Part shown: piece by piece, positions 35,445 through 50,079 of the stretch
Layout of the letters: every line of letters begins with the position of its first letter
Numbering within the stretch: position 1 is the stretch's first letter
DNA from: Larus michahellis
Taxonomy: Eukaryota; Chordata; Aves; Charadriiformes; Laridae
DNA length: 64,000 bases
Assembly: GCF_964199755.1 (NCBI RefSeq)
Contig: NC_133896.1
Span: forward strand, 174,283,092-174,347,091
Reading direction: 5' to 3'
Notes under the pieces: model-generated
The model's database searches: none
Told to the model about the DNA's origin: nothing
The model's input: only the letters and a program-made list of their open reading frames with translations
Program-made: the position numbers and the translations under genes

Positions 35445-37400
35445 CTGGGCTACTTGTCATTTTTTCCCCCCCATTTATTGTTCTGAGTTGGGAAAACTGG
35501 TATTTCTAATTGCAAACTTCACAGTGATGTGGTCACAGCAAGCCTAATACGAAAGCAAAAATAGAATTTTTCAAGTGTATTTTTGTTGTTGTTGCTTACT
35601 ACTTTGCCTGAAAATAATGCAGGATTTTTGCTTCCTTCCTTTGCAGAAATGTCCCGTATCCTGTTCCTACAGCAGAAAAGGAAAATGGGCATAGGAAAAT
35701 GCATTAATTCATTCCAGACTAGGACTAATAGGCACTGAAAGCTTGACCTATTCTATAAGTGATGAGCTTTTGTGCTTCAAATAGGAAATAAGTAATCATT
35801 CACAAAAAATGTTAGGCTTGCATGGCTTTCCTCAGAGAGAGAGAGAGAGAGAAAATTAATACGGTCAGTGCAAAAAGCTTGCAGGATTATTTGTTAAAAG
35901 TAGAAGAATATGCCACAGGGAATGATAGATCTGAATGCAGTCCAGCCTTATGTCAAACACTTGCCTCGCTTGTAAGAAGAAAGTTGCTTGATTTGTCATT
36001 TGTGGCAGTTACCTTCCACTGAGGTCAAAATCCTTTGGCTGCCAAGTTTCCCACCGGAAGCCTAGAGAATGATTTACCTTTCTTTATTAACAAACTATCA
36101 TTTCCTGTTCTGAGCATGTCTCTCCAAGTTTAGAGGTCTTAATGTTGAATTTTATTTATACGTTTCTTAAACGGGCATTTAAGAAATAGTCCTAAGTATT
36201 TTTAAGCTAATGCTTAGAAAAATCTCACAGCCTTTTCTGAACCCTCTCCAACAAAAACAAGTTATAACTAATAAATTAAGAACTCACTAAAAGTTGAAAA
36301 CCAGAGCATTGAGTAAACGTTACATCTTTTTGCCCCTTAGTTTTCATCTGTGATCTGGTGTTCTGGGCTATTTTACCTAGGTCTGTAGTACTCAAAAAGC
36401 TTTCACTGCGATTGTGCGTATTGGTTATCAATCATCAAGTGAAAGTAAAAAGTACAAGTCCTGACTAGTTTGCAAAAAAGAAATAGCTGATACATGGGCC
36501 ATGGGCCTTGTTCTTTTTTTTTCTTTCCCTCTCTGGTGAAAAATATAAGCTGGTTTTCTTTCCTCTCTGCACCAGCTGTCTGAATACTTTGGTATACAAA
36601 GACGAGCAGTATATATTTAGCCTTCCGAGTGGAATTTGCCAGGAAAAAGGTGGTTTATGTTACATGAGTAATTTGTGCAGATTTAAAGCGCATCAGTATC
36701 TTGTGACCGGGGGCATATATGTGAGATTGTACCCGGCTGCTGATAAACAGAGATTTTTACAATTTTTTGAAGAAATTTTGTTCTTGAAGGGGTTGGTAAC
36801 CATCATGTGTTTCCATTCATTGAATATAATTCTTGAATTAGATTAGGTGTTTATGCTTAAGCTGTCCTGACTTAGTCTTGCTGATTGAAAAGAAACATGG
36901 GAATAGTCAAGTAGTCCCTTTACTGGGAGAATCTTTGACCTTTAGGCTGCATTTTGGAAACCCCCAAACCCACTGATTTCAGTAGACAGTAAACACAGTC
37001 TTTTCACTGTGTTCGTGAACTTGACAATACTGAAGGTGAGTCCTGCTTTTCAGTGATTCATGTTTCAGTCAAGGGAGAGGTGTCTCTAAGGAAAGCTGAA
37101 GGTGAAACTGGGAAACTGCGGTATGGCTGAGCAGCGTAGTAGTCAAGGAGGGCACAACTGTCGAAGTCCTGCTAGATGAAGTCCAATACTGAAACTGTGG
37201 GTTTGTTTCGGTTTGCGCGACAGCAAATGCTTTGACTGTCTAGTTGGGTCCTAAGGGAAAAGGAAAACCATCTTCTTTCTGGAATATGAAACAGGTCTCA
37301 ACATTAAACAGTGGTTGTCACCTTCCACTTGGTTCTTAATGAGGACAAATAGTGGATCCCCCACCCCAGGTAAGCCCACTGCCAGCGAATTGGGTTGCAT

Positions 37401-37440
37401 CTATGACAACGTATGACAATCTGTGACAATATATGACAAC
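37401..37440. repeat. Four-copy 10-bp tandem repeat (TATGACAAnn)
   Basis: Four decamers with the common core TATGACAA or TGTGACAA are aligned exactly at 10-base spacing, a helical-turn period. Confidence 0.8.
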
Positions 37441-40400
37441 ATCCTTCCTATGGAAGGAGGAGGATGCCATACAGGAGGATGGCATTAGGCACTGCCTGTT
37501 GGGCTAACTACGGTGCTGGGGTCTAGGCTTCAGTATGAATTAGCGTGCGTGTGCAGTGGGGTCTTAAAAGTTGGCTTGCGTATGTTAGTTAACATCCTAG
37601 TATTACCCTTAATTAGATAAGGTTCACAATTCTAAATAAAACCAAAATCTTGCCTCAAACAGATTAGATTGTTTTAGTAAGAATTAAGAGGGCTTTTCAA
37701 GTGGATTGAGATAATGTTATTAAAGCGTGCCTACTTTGTCCTTTGAGATAGGAAAGTGGAGCTCCAGGAAAGGAAAATTTTCCATACATGGGTTTTGAGG
37801 ATAACAGCAAAAGTCATGTCAGATACACACCATAAAAGACTTCAATTTTAAACAGCTATTAAGCCATGAGAGAGAGGAAGCCCCTTATTATTGCTGCATT
37901 TGTGGTGTTGTTGCTTTGGTGTTTTGATCTGCTTACCTCCTATAAATTCTGATGTCACTGTAACGTTTGCTTCAAGTTAGAGACCTGCAGGACTGAGCTG
38001 ACAGTTGACTATAGTAACAATGGAAACAAATAGCTTTTTTTCAAATTATTTTCCCTATGATGTGAGCTACAAATAAATATATCAAATTCGCTTGTACAGT
38101 AACTTAGAACTGTCTCTATTAATATCCTCAAGCAATTTTTTTTATTTTGCTCTTTAATGGTTTGAGGCTTGATTATAATTTCTTTTTTGAGATAGTGATC
38201 ATAGCAGTAAAAAAAAAAAAAAGAAAAAGAAACTTGGATTCAGGTGGAGAATAAAAAGGACTTTATATGGAAATAAAATTTTTCTTAAAGGATTTGAGAT
38301 CATATTCAGGTGAGTATTTACATATTCAAGCGAGTTACCAAATCAGTCTTCAAAAGCTAAAATTCTCCCAATGAGGAAGTGCAGTAGTTAAGTGGTCATG
38401 ATGATTAACACAATAGCTTTTTTACACTTTCTTACAAAACTCTCAGCATGAGTGAGGTGGAAGTGACTTGACAGTAGAGAAGTACTGATCACTTATGTAC
38501 CATGCATAACTTGCCTTTTTTTTAAATTTATTTATTTCATTTTTTTAATGTACAGTTTTACCTGTATTTTCTTTTTTCACTTTTGGCAAAGGATAAAATA
38601 ATTCATTTTTGTGATGAGTGAAACCTTAAGGCTTATTCTTAAATGGCAGGGAGAGAATAGAATGCATTTCTGTACTGCAGCAGAATGTTCAATTATTTTT
38701 AGGAATTAGCTGTTGGGGAAGATTGATTTGAACAGTGTGTCTCGTCTCAGATGTTCCTAGATGGGTGCAGGTACAGCGAGTAATAATGATTTCATTTGCT
38801 GAGAGTAATTTCTCAATCAGTCACTGGAGCAGAGACCCAGAAAGAAATTGGCTGAATATGAGAGCACGCTTGGTTGAGTAATGTCTGTATGAATAGTATT
38901 GGATAGATTTCTTACTGAAAATGACAGCAATGTATTGGCTCATCTTAAACAAATCAGTTACAGGTTGGGGTTGCAGGTAGACTACATTGTGACAAAGCGC
39001 ACCAAATCCTTACCAATGAAAATACTCAGTTTTGTTCCTGATTTTAAACTGGAAATTTAGAAATACAAATTGATGTCGCATTGAAATCAGGACAGTTTGA
39101 CATGCAAACTATGTGCGTATATCTAGTACTTTTTCTTTCAATAATTCTGCCTGTTTTTCAATCTGAGGAGTCCCCCTATGTGTTAGTCTTACTTATTTCT
39201 CTTCATATTTCTTCTTTCTGGTCCCTATCCCTCCCCTTGACCTTTCCTAGCCATAATACATAAAGGTTTACCGCCACTTACTAGGACAAAAGTTGAAAGA
39301 GGAGGGTGAAACATGCTTTTCTCATTAGTATTCCCCGTCTCTGAAAGTTTAAGACAAGGTGGAAAAAATGATTACCTTGATGTACTTATGCTGCATTTTA
39401 GAGAGATATAAAGTGTTTTTCCATTCATGTGACATTGAAATCCACAGTTCCAGAAAACATCTTATTTTCATTTCTTTAGTGTGATTTTTTTTTTATTACT
39501 CAAGAAGGCTTTATGTGTCTTTAAAAGAGTTCCCCTTTGCTTCAACCTATTGGCGCTGTGTTTCAGATGACAGAGACAGAGGTCTTACTGCTATACAAGC
39601 AGAATCTGCTGTTCCTCTGTCACAGGGACTCTTCAGAAGAGCTGATGTAGTTACCTTTGGGCATGAGTAGCAACGATTTCGCTTGAAACAGGGTGGGAGT
39701 TCAGCGTTTTCAACCTTGGGAAAAGGCAACATACATTGGACTATGTATCTGAAGTTTCTCTTTGCTGGTGCTGTAGGAATTTTTTTTCTTATTATTTTTT
39801 TCTCTGACTCAAACCCTGCATGCTGATTAGAGAAGCTTATGGCTAAAATGTTCATACTTTTAGACTAAAATGGTTCAGTTCCCATATCCGTAGAAGTTAC
39901 CAATAATCAGAAGCTTTGACAATGTAGCCTACCATTATATAGGATTATTGATTGATATTTTAATACTTAGGAGTTTCAGTTACATTTTAAAACAGTCTTG
40001 CCAAGGGGGATAATCTGTTTTCAAAACGTAAGAAAATGTATAATCAGAGTAGCTCTGCCTTCCTGAAAGCCTGCTGTATAATTAGAAAACCACTGGATGC
40101 ACCTGAGATGTGTTACAAGAGAAGGCACTTGATGCAAATCAGATGTTGCAGGCACAAGTTTAACTCAGAGAGTCTGAGCCAGTACACAGGGGTGTATCGG
40201 GATGAATCACCAACTTATGGACATAGAGAGCACCTTGAACAAAGTGTGGGGTATTTTTATTTTTTTTTTCCACCCTAATTTTATTTTGATCAAGAAGCAG
40301 TGTATATAAACCAATCATAAATCATGTGGTTGTCAATAAGATTACTGGCAAGAGAGTGTCTTGATGCTCTTTCAATGTGTCTCAAAAAGCACACCGAAAT

Positions 40401-41752
40401 GGAAAATTTCTAAATGACCATTCAAACTTAACATTGTCTTCTTCAGAAATGAAGTCAAACATGAGGGCTACAGCAATCCATGTTTCAAAATTAGTCGCAC
40501 TGTAAGTAAAATGCACTAACTGGTTATACTTAAAACGGTTGCTTTATTCAGAGAGGGACAGTTCCACTTTAGGTCTAAAAATCAATTCAGACCTTTGTTG
40601 GCTTGCACTGTAGTGCAGTTTTTATCAGTTACTGATTTTCTTAAAGCATTGATGTCATTTCTTGTTATCATATAAAACACATGTAAAACTTGGTGCCCCA
40701 CAAATGCTGTCAAATGCACAAAATGAACAAAGTTATTCTTCCTCCTCATTTCTCTTGGATAAACTATTGCAAAGAGGAGAAAATTTCAGAATTGTTTTGT
40801 TTGCTTTAGGTTCATTTTGTGTATGGATTTGGTTTATTTACTGTAGACAGAGTGATAATTTAATGGAGTGTTAGTTTTCTTTTTTTTTTTTTTTCTGATG
40901 TGTTTGGCACTATGATGTATGTAAGTCGAGCAGTTAAGGGACCAAGAATGCACTTGGGGAACTTACCTAACTGCAGCTGCATCATGCAGTAAAGAAAAGC
41001 AGGTGCATCAATGCCTTCTTGAAGAACTCATTGAATACAATGCACCTTTTAGCAGTATCTGTACTGTCTTCTACCTCTGCTGCCCTGCAGATGGAGATTA
41101 TGCAGTTGTTTATCACGTATATGTTTTTACCATTCAGTGACTTTTTGTTGTTGTTGTTGTTGGAGAAACATTGTGTTCATACTTTAAAACCAATGCATGA
41201 AGATCCCATAATATTGCAGCTACATGTGAAGGCTACCTAACTGCACGCTGCCTGCTGCTCTCAATACAGTTCTTGGGGAGGAAGGCATTCCTCAGAGCCC
41301 TTCGTCTCAAGTGGAAGAAAAAGACTGTAAGTTATTCTGAAATATGTATGGGTGTGTGTTTTGGCGGGGGGTGTGTGGTGTGTGATTTAGTGGTATAAAA
41401 AGTGAACTTTACATCAGGATCATGCCTGAACTGTTCTGCGTACATACAATGACAGTACAAAGTCTGAAAGTGCGGGACAGTGTCCCTGGCCGCCTCTGTA
41501 CTAGTAAATCAGACAGTAGGTGGAAATGTTCCTGGACAATGGATTGCAATTGCCCACGCTAGTGAAGCGTTAAGACTTTCCCTGGTGTGAGTTAAGCGTG
41601 TGCCAAAAAGTACTCTCCCAAGTTATTCCCCAGCACATTTCAGGAGCTAAAATGTTCCAGGGCCATTCCCAAAAGTCAGCTGGCCAGCTGCTCCCCTCTT
41701 TTAGAGGTTAAAGGAGTTGCCCAGCATGGCCTTTCAGGGCCAGCTGGAACAT

Positions 41753-41778
41753 GGTGCCCAGGAATGTTCTTGGGCACC
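41753..41778. repeat. Inverted repeat, 26 bp
   Basis: GGTGCCCA at the left and TGGGCACC at the right flank an inner GAATGTTC; only one pair is mismatched across the 26 bases. Could form a hairpin or bind a dimeric factor. Not at the end of any recognised gene. Confidence 0.7.
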
Positions 41779-44700
41779 TTTATTTGCAGTCCAGGAGGAA
41801 GGAGATCCCTCCCACAAACCTCATCTCAAGGGGAATTCACTCACAAAGACAGACATCCACACCAGTTAGGATGACACAATCTAATCCCCAAGTAGTAACT
41901 TAATTGCACAGAAGCAACATATTTCAGTTTTTTGTCAAAGGAGTAAGGCAGTTGACAATGTAACTTCTTGGAATTTTGTAAAGCTCAAGTGATAGAGGCT
42001 CTTGCTCCAATGTAGAGTAGCTACCTAAAATTATATATAAATATTTTGTATCAAACCCAAATCTGTAATTTTTTGTTTGATGTGGGGAATGGCATTTTTT
42101 GTTTTTACAAAATTATCCCTTAAAGTATCTACTGACAAGTCATAAAAACAGTTTTTTTCCTATGCTTATCTTTCATTAACGAGCAAGCTTTCATGTGTCA
42201 CTGCACTTACTTAATTTTTAAGAATGAATTAAGATGGCATATCTTACTTTTGCAAGTTACACACATCTTGAAGAAAACAGTCACAAAAATAGTTTCCTCC
42301 TATGATAATCACTATAACCTCATCTTTCCACAAGATAGGAAAGTGTTCTCTCTTTTTTCCTTTCATCCCCGTGCTCTCTTAGCCCCCAGGTTATAGAGTG
42401 GGTGGCTTATGGAACCTTGCGTTTGCTGAGTGATTTTGCAGGCTTTCATAGAGAAAAAAAATGGTGTGTAAAGTATTGCGTTCGAGCATCTGAGAAAACG
42501 GATCTCGCTGAAGCATTTTAAATGTACTCAAAATGTATTTCTATATACACGCAGTCTGAGGGATGTAGCTGGAGACAAAAGGACTGTCACAATTCACCCC
42601 TTAAAATCTCTACTTTAGAAAAATGGAAGAATGTCAACTATGTCCCCCCCCCCCTTTTTTTTTTATTTTTTTTTTAAGTTGATAAATTAAACTAAATGAA
42701 ATATTGGATGGAGAGACGTCCTGTTCGGTTTATTAAATGTGGCCAGGATTTGTGCTGTTTACATTTCACATCGTTTGTTATCCAAAGACCTCACTTCAGC
42801 TGCAAGGTTGGTGGGTGAAATGCCTGGCCTCACTGGAGGCAATGACAAAATTCTCCTTGACCTCCTTGAAACTTTGTATAGACAAGAGGTGAATTCCTGA
42901 ATATGTACTGATTGAACATACACTTGAATGGGTATCCTGGGAAAATCCCAGCTGCCTAGGGGAATAAAAAAAGTTTATAATTGCATGAGACACACTTTTG
43001 AATTAAGGAATAGCTACCTTACTTTAGGATTTTTAACCTTCGTTCTGATCCTACTTAACTTACTCTACAACTAAGATAATTTATTCCTACCACTGCTGTG
43101 GTATATATGCTGTTGCTTCCTTTAGGCACCAATCTTGAAGATTTTGCTGAGAGATTCTGTTTTGGGGGTTAATTCCATTAACTGTGCTGCAGATTCGTTA
43201 GGCTTTTTATTGACAGACTTGTGCCAATACGAGTTTGTGTGTAGACTCTTCTCCCTTTATTTCAGCTTACTGTTGTCAAGCCTTTCTTGTGTACTGAAGC
43301 TGCAACAGTTTGACTAAACTCAGTTTAGCTCAGCTGTTGCAAAGAAGTCTGGGGAGAGTATTAATTTGGCTTAGCTGACAGTCTGGTTAATTGGCATAAG
43401 CTCATTCATATTAAGAGTATCTGCACAGTGTTTTGTGACAGTATTACTAAATGAGCCATAAGCACTACCTGAAGTTAAATGAATGAAAACATGCTTAAAG
43501 TAAACTACAGTGAGCTACTCTCAGGCAGAAGTTTCTATGTACACGAGCATTTCTTTGATCTAAGATGTCCATTAAAATGGGCAAAATATTTTTACAGTTA
43601 CATTTCTGTATGGCCCATTACATCTCATATAGATATATATATATATGTGCGCACATCACAATTACGTCTTCTTTAGGGGAAATGAGAAATGGAAGGAAAC
43701 TGCTTCCTATTACTGTGTTTCACTGTTACCAATACTCTTCTGTCAGGGTATCAGCTTTTGCTGTAACATTGTCCCCTAGTTTCCAAATGAGACCATGAAA
43801 GGCACCCTTTTCCCCCACCTCTGAGAGAGTACATCTGCAGAGTGGGGTGCATCTACCCTGTACTCCGTATATTGAAGTCCCCCAAGCATGGTATGTTGGT
43901 CCAGTAAACAGAACAGCTTTTTTCCACTCTGTACTTTCAGTGAGAAATGAGTGATGAAGATGCTAGTTTCCTTATTGCTAATCATACATAACATGGCAAC
44001 TTTCAAAGGCTTTGTCGATCCCCGAACAGCACTGATATAAGCTCTCGCGCAAATGCACGCTAAGGCACATTCGCAGCCCCTTACGATTTATAAACTGCTT
44101 TGGGAGAAGACACCATCAGAGCGTGAGTGGGAAAAGGGAGGATGAGTGCACAGATGTGATGTGGTTATATAAACCAAGGATGTGCACAACATGATGATGC
44201 CAAATCTTTTTTTAAAATATTCTTTAGAAGTGTAGGAGCTTTTTAAACACTGAGAATTTCTAATGTATGCGGAGAAGCAGAAGAACTCAGTAGACTAAAC
44301 TTTTTTTTTTTAATAGGCACAATTGATTTACGAATTTCCCTCTATGTCTGCAACTGTGCTACAGATGAAACGATTGGGTTATAAGTTAGTTATATCCTGG
44401 TTTTCAGGGGGAAGAATCAAAAAATATCCTCTCTAGATACATGAGGGCTGTACTAGCAATGGCCATGAGCAGCAATGGCTATGAAATAATGACTATTGGG
44501 TTTACTGTTGGTTTGGCCTTGCTGAGAGATTCAGTCCCACAGAAGTACAGACACTTAAGTAGACACAAAGAGCATTCATTTCTAAATTTAGTGACTTAAA
44601 CCTGAATTGTACACATGTGATTTAGATATCTCATGGTGACGGCATGCAAGGTATTGTTTTTCTGTCTGTATTGTTTTTTTGGTTTTTGTTTTTTTTTTTT

Positions 44701-47700
44701 TTTTTGTTGGGGTTTTTGAGGTTTTTTTCTGGTGAAGGTAGGCTACAGCATGCATCGCAATGAAAAAATTGCCATCCTTGGTGCCCATTTCAGAGATGTG
44801 CAATAAGGCTTGCTGGGAAAAAGAAACACCAGAGACCAAAAAAAAAATGTTGAAGTGAAAGGTTTTTGCTGTTTTGATGTTTGCTTCCTTGGTGGGGTGG
44901 GTATTTTTTGTTGTTGGTTGTGATTTTTTTCCACAGTTTGTTTGGTTTGGTCTTTCTTTCCTAAAGATCCTAGTCTCCTTCTTACATCTTAGGGTCTGTC
45001 AGTCCTGCAGGCATAGATCATCCCCTTGCCTTAATGAGATAAGATGGGATATGAAATATGAACATACACCTCTGTAGAAAATGATGCAACAACATTTCAG
45101 GACAGTGGTTGCTGTCACTGTGTTTTTTTTGTGATTTGGGGGTTTTGTTTTTTAACAATTTAACTGGGGCCCAGATTCTCAAGTTGGGTAAAATCAACGT
45201 GGCTCCACTAATGGTAGCGATATTCTGCTGATTTTCACTAACAGAGCGTCTGACCTAGTAACCTACTACCCCCAAAAAATGCGTTACACAGTAGAATAAG
45301 AATCTAAAGATTTTATCATCTTTTGTTTCTTACTGCATCTTTGTCGAACAATAGCTTTCCCTATAACTCAAGACAGTTCAGATTCCTTATTTATAATACT
45401 TTAAGAGCTATTATTTATTACATTCAAGATGCTTGCGCAAAGGGAATGCTTTCAATTCAGTCACTTAACTGTAGGATCCCAGGATCACTTGAGTGTTCCC
45501 AGACTTGTTATGAAAAAAGGCAGAACCCCTGCAAAAGGAATAAAACTGATAATTTCAATTTACATGCAACAACAGTGTTTTACATTTTCAAAAAATACTT
45601 AAAGCATGCCTTGTGTGGCAGACATTTATGCTGAGCCTATTTATTACGGAGTGAATAATATTTTTCGAGAATGATTCATCTGGCTTATTTTAGAGGCTGC
45701 CTTGAATTCTGGTCATTTCTATAGATACTGCAATTCATAGTCATTAGTAAGCTAGTGGTTTGATCTAACCTCAGCTACCTGTTGCTGGCTGTGAATGGAA
45801 GAATTTATTTTTACTGCGAAACCACAATATGAATATTTTCCATTCCGAAAGTATAAAAAACCCTTTAAGTAAAAATCTTACTCTTTCGCTGTGATGTGCT
45901 GTGGCTCTGATGTCAGACATACTGGGTTCTTCTTACAGAAAATCCTTTAAAATGCCTGATTCTCTATTGAAGTTGACAAGAATTTCCTCCACTTAACCCC
46001 TTCAGTGCCCCCAGGCGTTCAGCTCACATCAAACAAAAGGGAGCTCCTGTACCTCCTGGACCGGGATGGTGGGATGTTGACAAATCCAAGATAAAAAAAA
46101 AGAGATGGAAAAACCTGGGCCCTTGGGCACTCAGGAAGTTTTGTGGTCAGGCTCACGTAGCTGTGAGACGTGAGAGAGACAGCATCTCTGGAAAGCTGCG
46201 ACTTTACAACCGCACAACCGCTACAACTGCCCTGCCGATACGGGAGCCTGAATTTTGACGTGATGCGAGTTTTGTTTGTTTGTTGGGCTGGGCTGTTTGG
46301 GGGTAGTTCTGCCTTTTCTGCAAGACGCAGAGGTAGAAGAGGTCTGTAATTTCGGGAAGTATCAGTTCTGCTTAGTAAGAGTCAATGGATGAATCATGGT
46401 AGAAAGCCATCTACAGGCCTTGAGCACGTGAATCCTGTAGTTAATTACTGAGTTACCGTGTGAATCTCACGTGTTACAGAACCTCTTGACTAGTCTCCTC
46501 AGTTAAATAAGGTGACATGAGTGGTTATATCTGGAGTTATGAAATCTATTATTCAGTGTAAGGGTGGGTGGACTAAATCACTCACCATAGACTATATTGA
46601 AAGAGAATAAGAATCTGAGGCCTTTATAATGTTATTGGCCTATACACAAACTTCTCATTTTTTTTCCATAAAACATTTGAATTGCAATTGACATAAGATG
46701 ACTCAACAATGTTCATAACCCAGGTGGCTTTATACTTACATTTGGTTTATAATTTTGCAACCAAGCCTCATTTGTAACACAATTAAAAGCAAGGAGATAA
46801 AATGGAAAAGAAGAATATAACACAGTTTAAAAACCAGGAGAGTTTCTAGCTTATACCCAAAGCTCAGTTCATTTCAAGGACAAGGACTGGTTCCTAAGCC
46901 TTGACTGAGAGTCTGGTTTCCACAGAATATTAGGGCTTTCAGATAATTGATGGGATTTGGTTGCTGTTCACCACCAAGCTTTTACCATTCCAGTTGGAGA
47001 AGCTACTGACCTTCCCCGCTTTAGGTTGTCACCACATTTCCACAGCTTTAAAAAGATTTAAAAATAATTTGTGGATTTCTTTGATGGAGGAAAATTAGTT
47101 CCTCCTTCATATTTCTGATGCCTCAGACGTTCACATTTTGTCTCCCTTTTAACAGGTCAAAAGAAAGAAGGAGTAGATGGTTTAGTTCTGTTAGCTCAAT
47201 TAAGTTATCTCAGGTGAAGAAGGTTGTAGTCTTTGTATTCACACTAGTAAGGAAAAAAAAAAAGTGTATGTTTTTTACCAGCTGCTTGCTCACACATGAT
47301 CATTAGCATAAGGTAAAATGTTAATGTGGTCAAAGCTGCTGGAATTTCAGCACATGTGGTTTGGTCATTCATGCTACCAAGGAAACGTTTACCATCTCTA
47401 CCAATACACATTAAAGGCTACAGTCACGCTCTTAGCACTGTGATTTTACCATCTGATAAGTATAAAATGTTTGTTTAAAAAACACAAGCAAATAAGTACC
47501 ATTCCCCAACCAATTTCTTTAGAAAAGATAAAACCTGAGCTTCCAGTTAACACCTTCAAAGATGTTACTAACCATCTTGCATTTCACATCTGTACCTTAA
47601 AAAGCAAGAGACTTTGCTTTTATAAATCCAGATATTTCTTCTCCTCCTGACCAGCTCCAAGGAGCTTTTCCAGGTACTCACCACTTCATTCCCCAAGAAG

Positions 47701-49767
47701 CATCAGTTTGATTTTTGGCCTAGAAGCAGGAGGGGGCACAGAGAGCATTCAGGAGAACCCCCCTCCTGGCTGGAGAGAGGAAGTATCAGGAGCACACCTT
47801 ACTGCACATCCTAGAGGACATGACGCGTAAACATGCTCTTGGTAAGGAATGTAACCTTACCACATGACTGTAAATATTTTTGGTAATTGTGTTTTTTGAT
47901 TCTTACTTTTTGGTGTGATTGTGAAAGAGCCATCTCTGCTTTCAGATCCTCATTGCCTTGCACAGAAGGGAGTCTTGACTATGGTTAAACCCTGGATTCA
48001 ACTTCCCCCAATTTATAGGGGGGAACAATTTTTTAGGGATTATACATTTGTAAAGACTATAATAGACTGATATTCTGTATTTTCCTACTATCTAAAGACT
48101 AGAGAGGGGAGGACATCCAGTAAGGGAAGAGCCTGCTGATACATTTATTTAGTAACCTCTTAGGAGATTTTCAAGAAGGGGCAGCGAAGCTGAGATGCAT
48201 CTGTAATCAGGAGTTAGTTGAGAAGATGCATAAGGCAATCTCCAGGGACAGACAGCCTTCACAACCAGACACAGTCTCATCAGCACCCATAATGATAACC
48301 ACCTTCAAGAACCCAACTGCAACCTGCTTATGGACTGGCTTCACCTCCTTCATTTTTGAAAATTTGGTGATAAAAAGTGAGATGTGTATCTGTGAATTGT
48401 TTGCTTTATAGACAATAGATCATTGAACAGAAATTAAAATGAATGGGGGGTGAGGGTGGTACGGTCTATTATTCCAGTACAACAGTGGTGGATGGGGAGG
48501 GCTAGGAAGGGAATAGACTGCATGTTTTTCCTAAATAGTATCTATGTTGTCACCATCAGAAACTGCATCCTGGGCTATATACACCGCTCTTCTGACGCCG
48601 TAGAAAGTCCCTGTATTTTTTGGAGACACAGAAATTCATACCAAGTCTGAACTGTCTTGGGTTTTCCTGAAGTAGGTGTAGGGGAATTACAGTGACTGCC
48701 TGTGTGTCATTCAGCTGCAGTTTACTACAGCCTGTCGAGGCTCACATGTCTGTCCATCCTGTCCATCATCTCCACCTGGATTCTGCTGGAAAACTTGTGT
48801 AGAAGTAATGAAAAACAACTTATGGAGTTGTGCTGGATCTATGATTTTTTTTCCAGTGTGAATGGACTTAGCTAACAGAGGGCAAAGATGAAAATTCTTC
48901 TGCTAAATATGTTGATAAAGTAATTCTCTACAGTGGTCTTAGGGAAGATTTTTCACTAAAATTCATCTTTTCAAACACCTAAGTCAATGAGACACTGCAG
49001 CTGGTCCCTCAGAAGGCATGGCAACATGAACACAGCTATTTAGGTATAGCTTATGGATGGTTCTGCAAGGTTAGTGAGTTGGATAGGTGACCGTAAGCTT
49101 TCATACCCAGGAGATCAACTCTGGGACATCCAGAAAAATTATAAACTCTGTTACGTCATTATTTAAGAAATAGTAAAGTACTTCTTCATAGCTTTGCTGA
49201 ATGGAGTAAACAGTTAGCTGCAGTTTTAATATGAAAACCTGCTTAGTGGAGTGATATCGTTGAAGTATAGAACTAAAATATTGGACAATATTTTAGCACA
49301 GTCCTAGTGGTTTAAAGGCTAAACTTCTACAGATTAGCTTCTCTGGGCAGAAAAGTAGTAATGTGATGTGAGGGAAAGTTAATGTGCAGACACAGCAGGA
49401 GAGAAAATTATGGTTTCTCAAGGTCTCGTTTTGTTCAGGTCAGAATCACGTGTGTTGTAAAGGGAACACTGAGATCCAGGATGGACTTTGATTTGATCAT
49501 CTAGTGCCTTCCTGTCTGTAAGACTGGCTCTAAGCCTACTTTTTCCCTTCAGCAATAGTATTTTAATGTGTAAATACTCAGTAAATACTCAGAGCTATTA
49601 GATCATTGTCTAAACTGACAAGAATGATTACAGCCCAAATTTTTGCTTCCCACACCTCAATTAATCAGAAATAAGTCTACATTTTAGATGCAGCATTTTT
49701 CAAAAGTTAGACATTTTTGAAATATTAAGTACTTGATAAATTAATTGTAAATGTAAATTGTGGATGT

Positions 49768-49933
49768 TCCTCCTCTCCTCTCCTCTCCTCTCCTCTCCTC
49801 TCCTCTCCTCTCCTCTCCTCTCCTCTCCTCTCCTCTCCTCTCCTCTCCTCTCCTCTCCTCTCCTCTCCTCTCCTCTCCTCTCCTCTCCTCTCCTCTCCTC
49901 TCCTCTCCTCTCCTCTCCTCTCCTCTCCTCTCC
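49768..49933. repeat. (CTCTC)n pentanucleotide microsatellite, about 166 bp
   Basis: A near-perfect array of about 33 copies of the same pentamer as at 10.2 kb, on the opposite strand. It lies about 150 bp upstream of the plus-strand CR1 at 50.1 kb. It has no coding meaning. Confidence 0.98.
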
Positions 49934-50079
49934 CTTGCCTTCATTAAAGATATTTTTCAAAGAAGTCAGGGCACAATGGAACCCTGGATGGATGACAATC
50001 ATCTGATTTCAGATGTCCACAGCTCATGCATCTATTTCTATATGAACCACCCTTGGGCTCCCTTGATCTTTAGTGTACG

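Larger units (their letters stand above)
34640..35462 (+). other. SPRY2: SPRY2 3'UTR, AU-rich
   Basis: Sequence from the TAG stop to the likely cleavage region is AT-rich. It carries ATTTA pentamers at 35281-35285 and 35317-35321 within TATTTATT-like contexts, a Pumilio-type TGTATATA at 35021-35028, and microRNA seed matches. The 3' end is set by an ATTAAA at 35439-35444 followed by a T-rich then GT-containing stretch. An AATAAA at 36270-36275 could serve a longer isoform. The exact end is inferred. Confidence 0.75.
35463..49767. other. Intergenic downstream flank, no gene seen
   Basis: Fourteen kilobases of AT-rich, CpG-poor unique sequence. Minor items are an AATAAA at 36270, a GA run at 35837-35852, A runs at 38209-38222, (TTG)n at 41145-41162, T17 at 44689-44705 and (AT)n at 43633-43646. 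Open frames do not exceed about 112 codons and show no domain. Confidence 0.7.
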
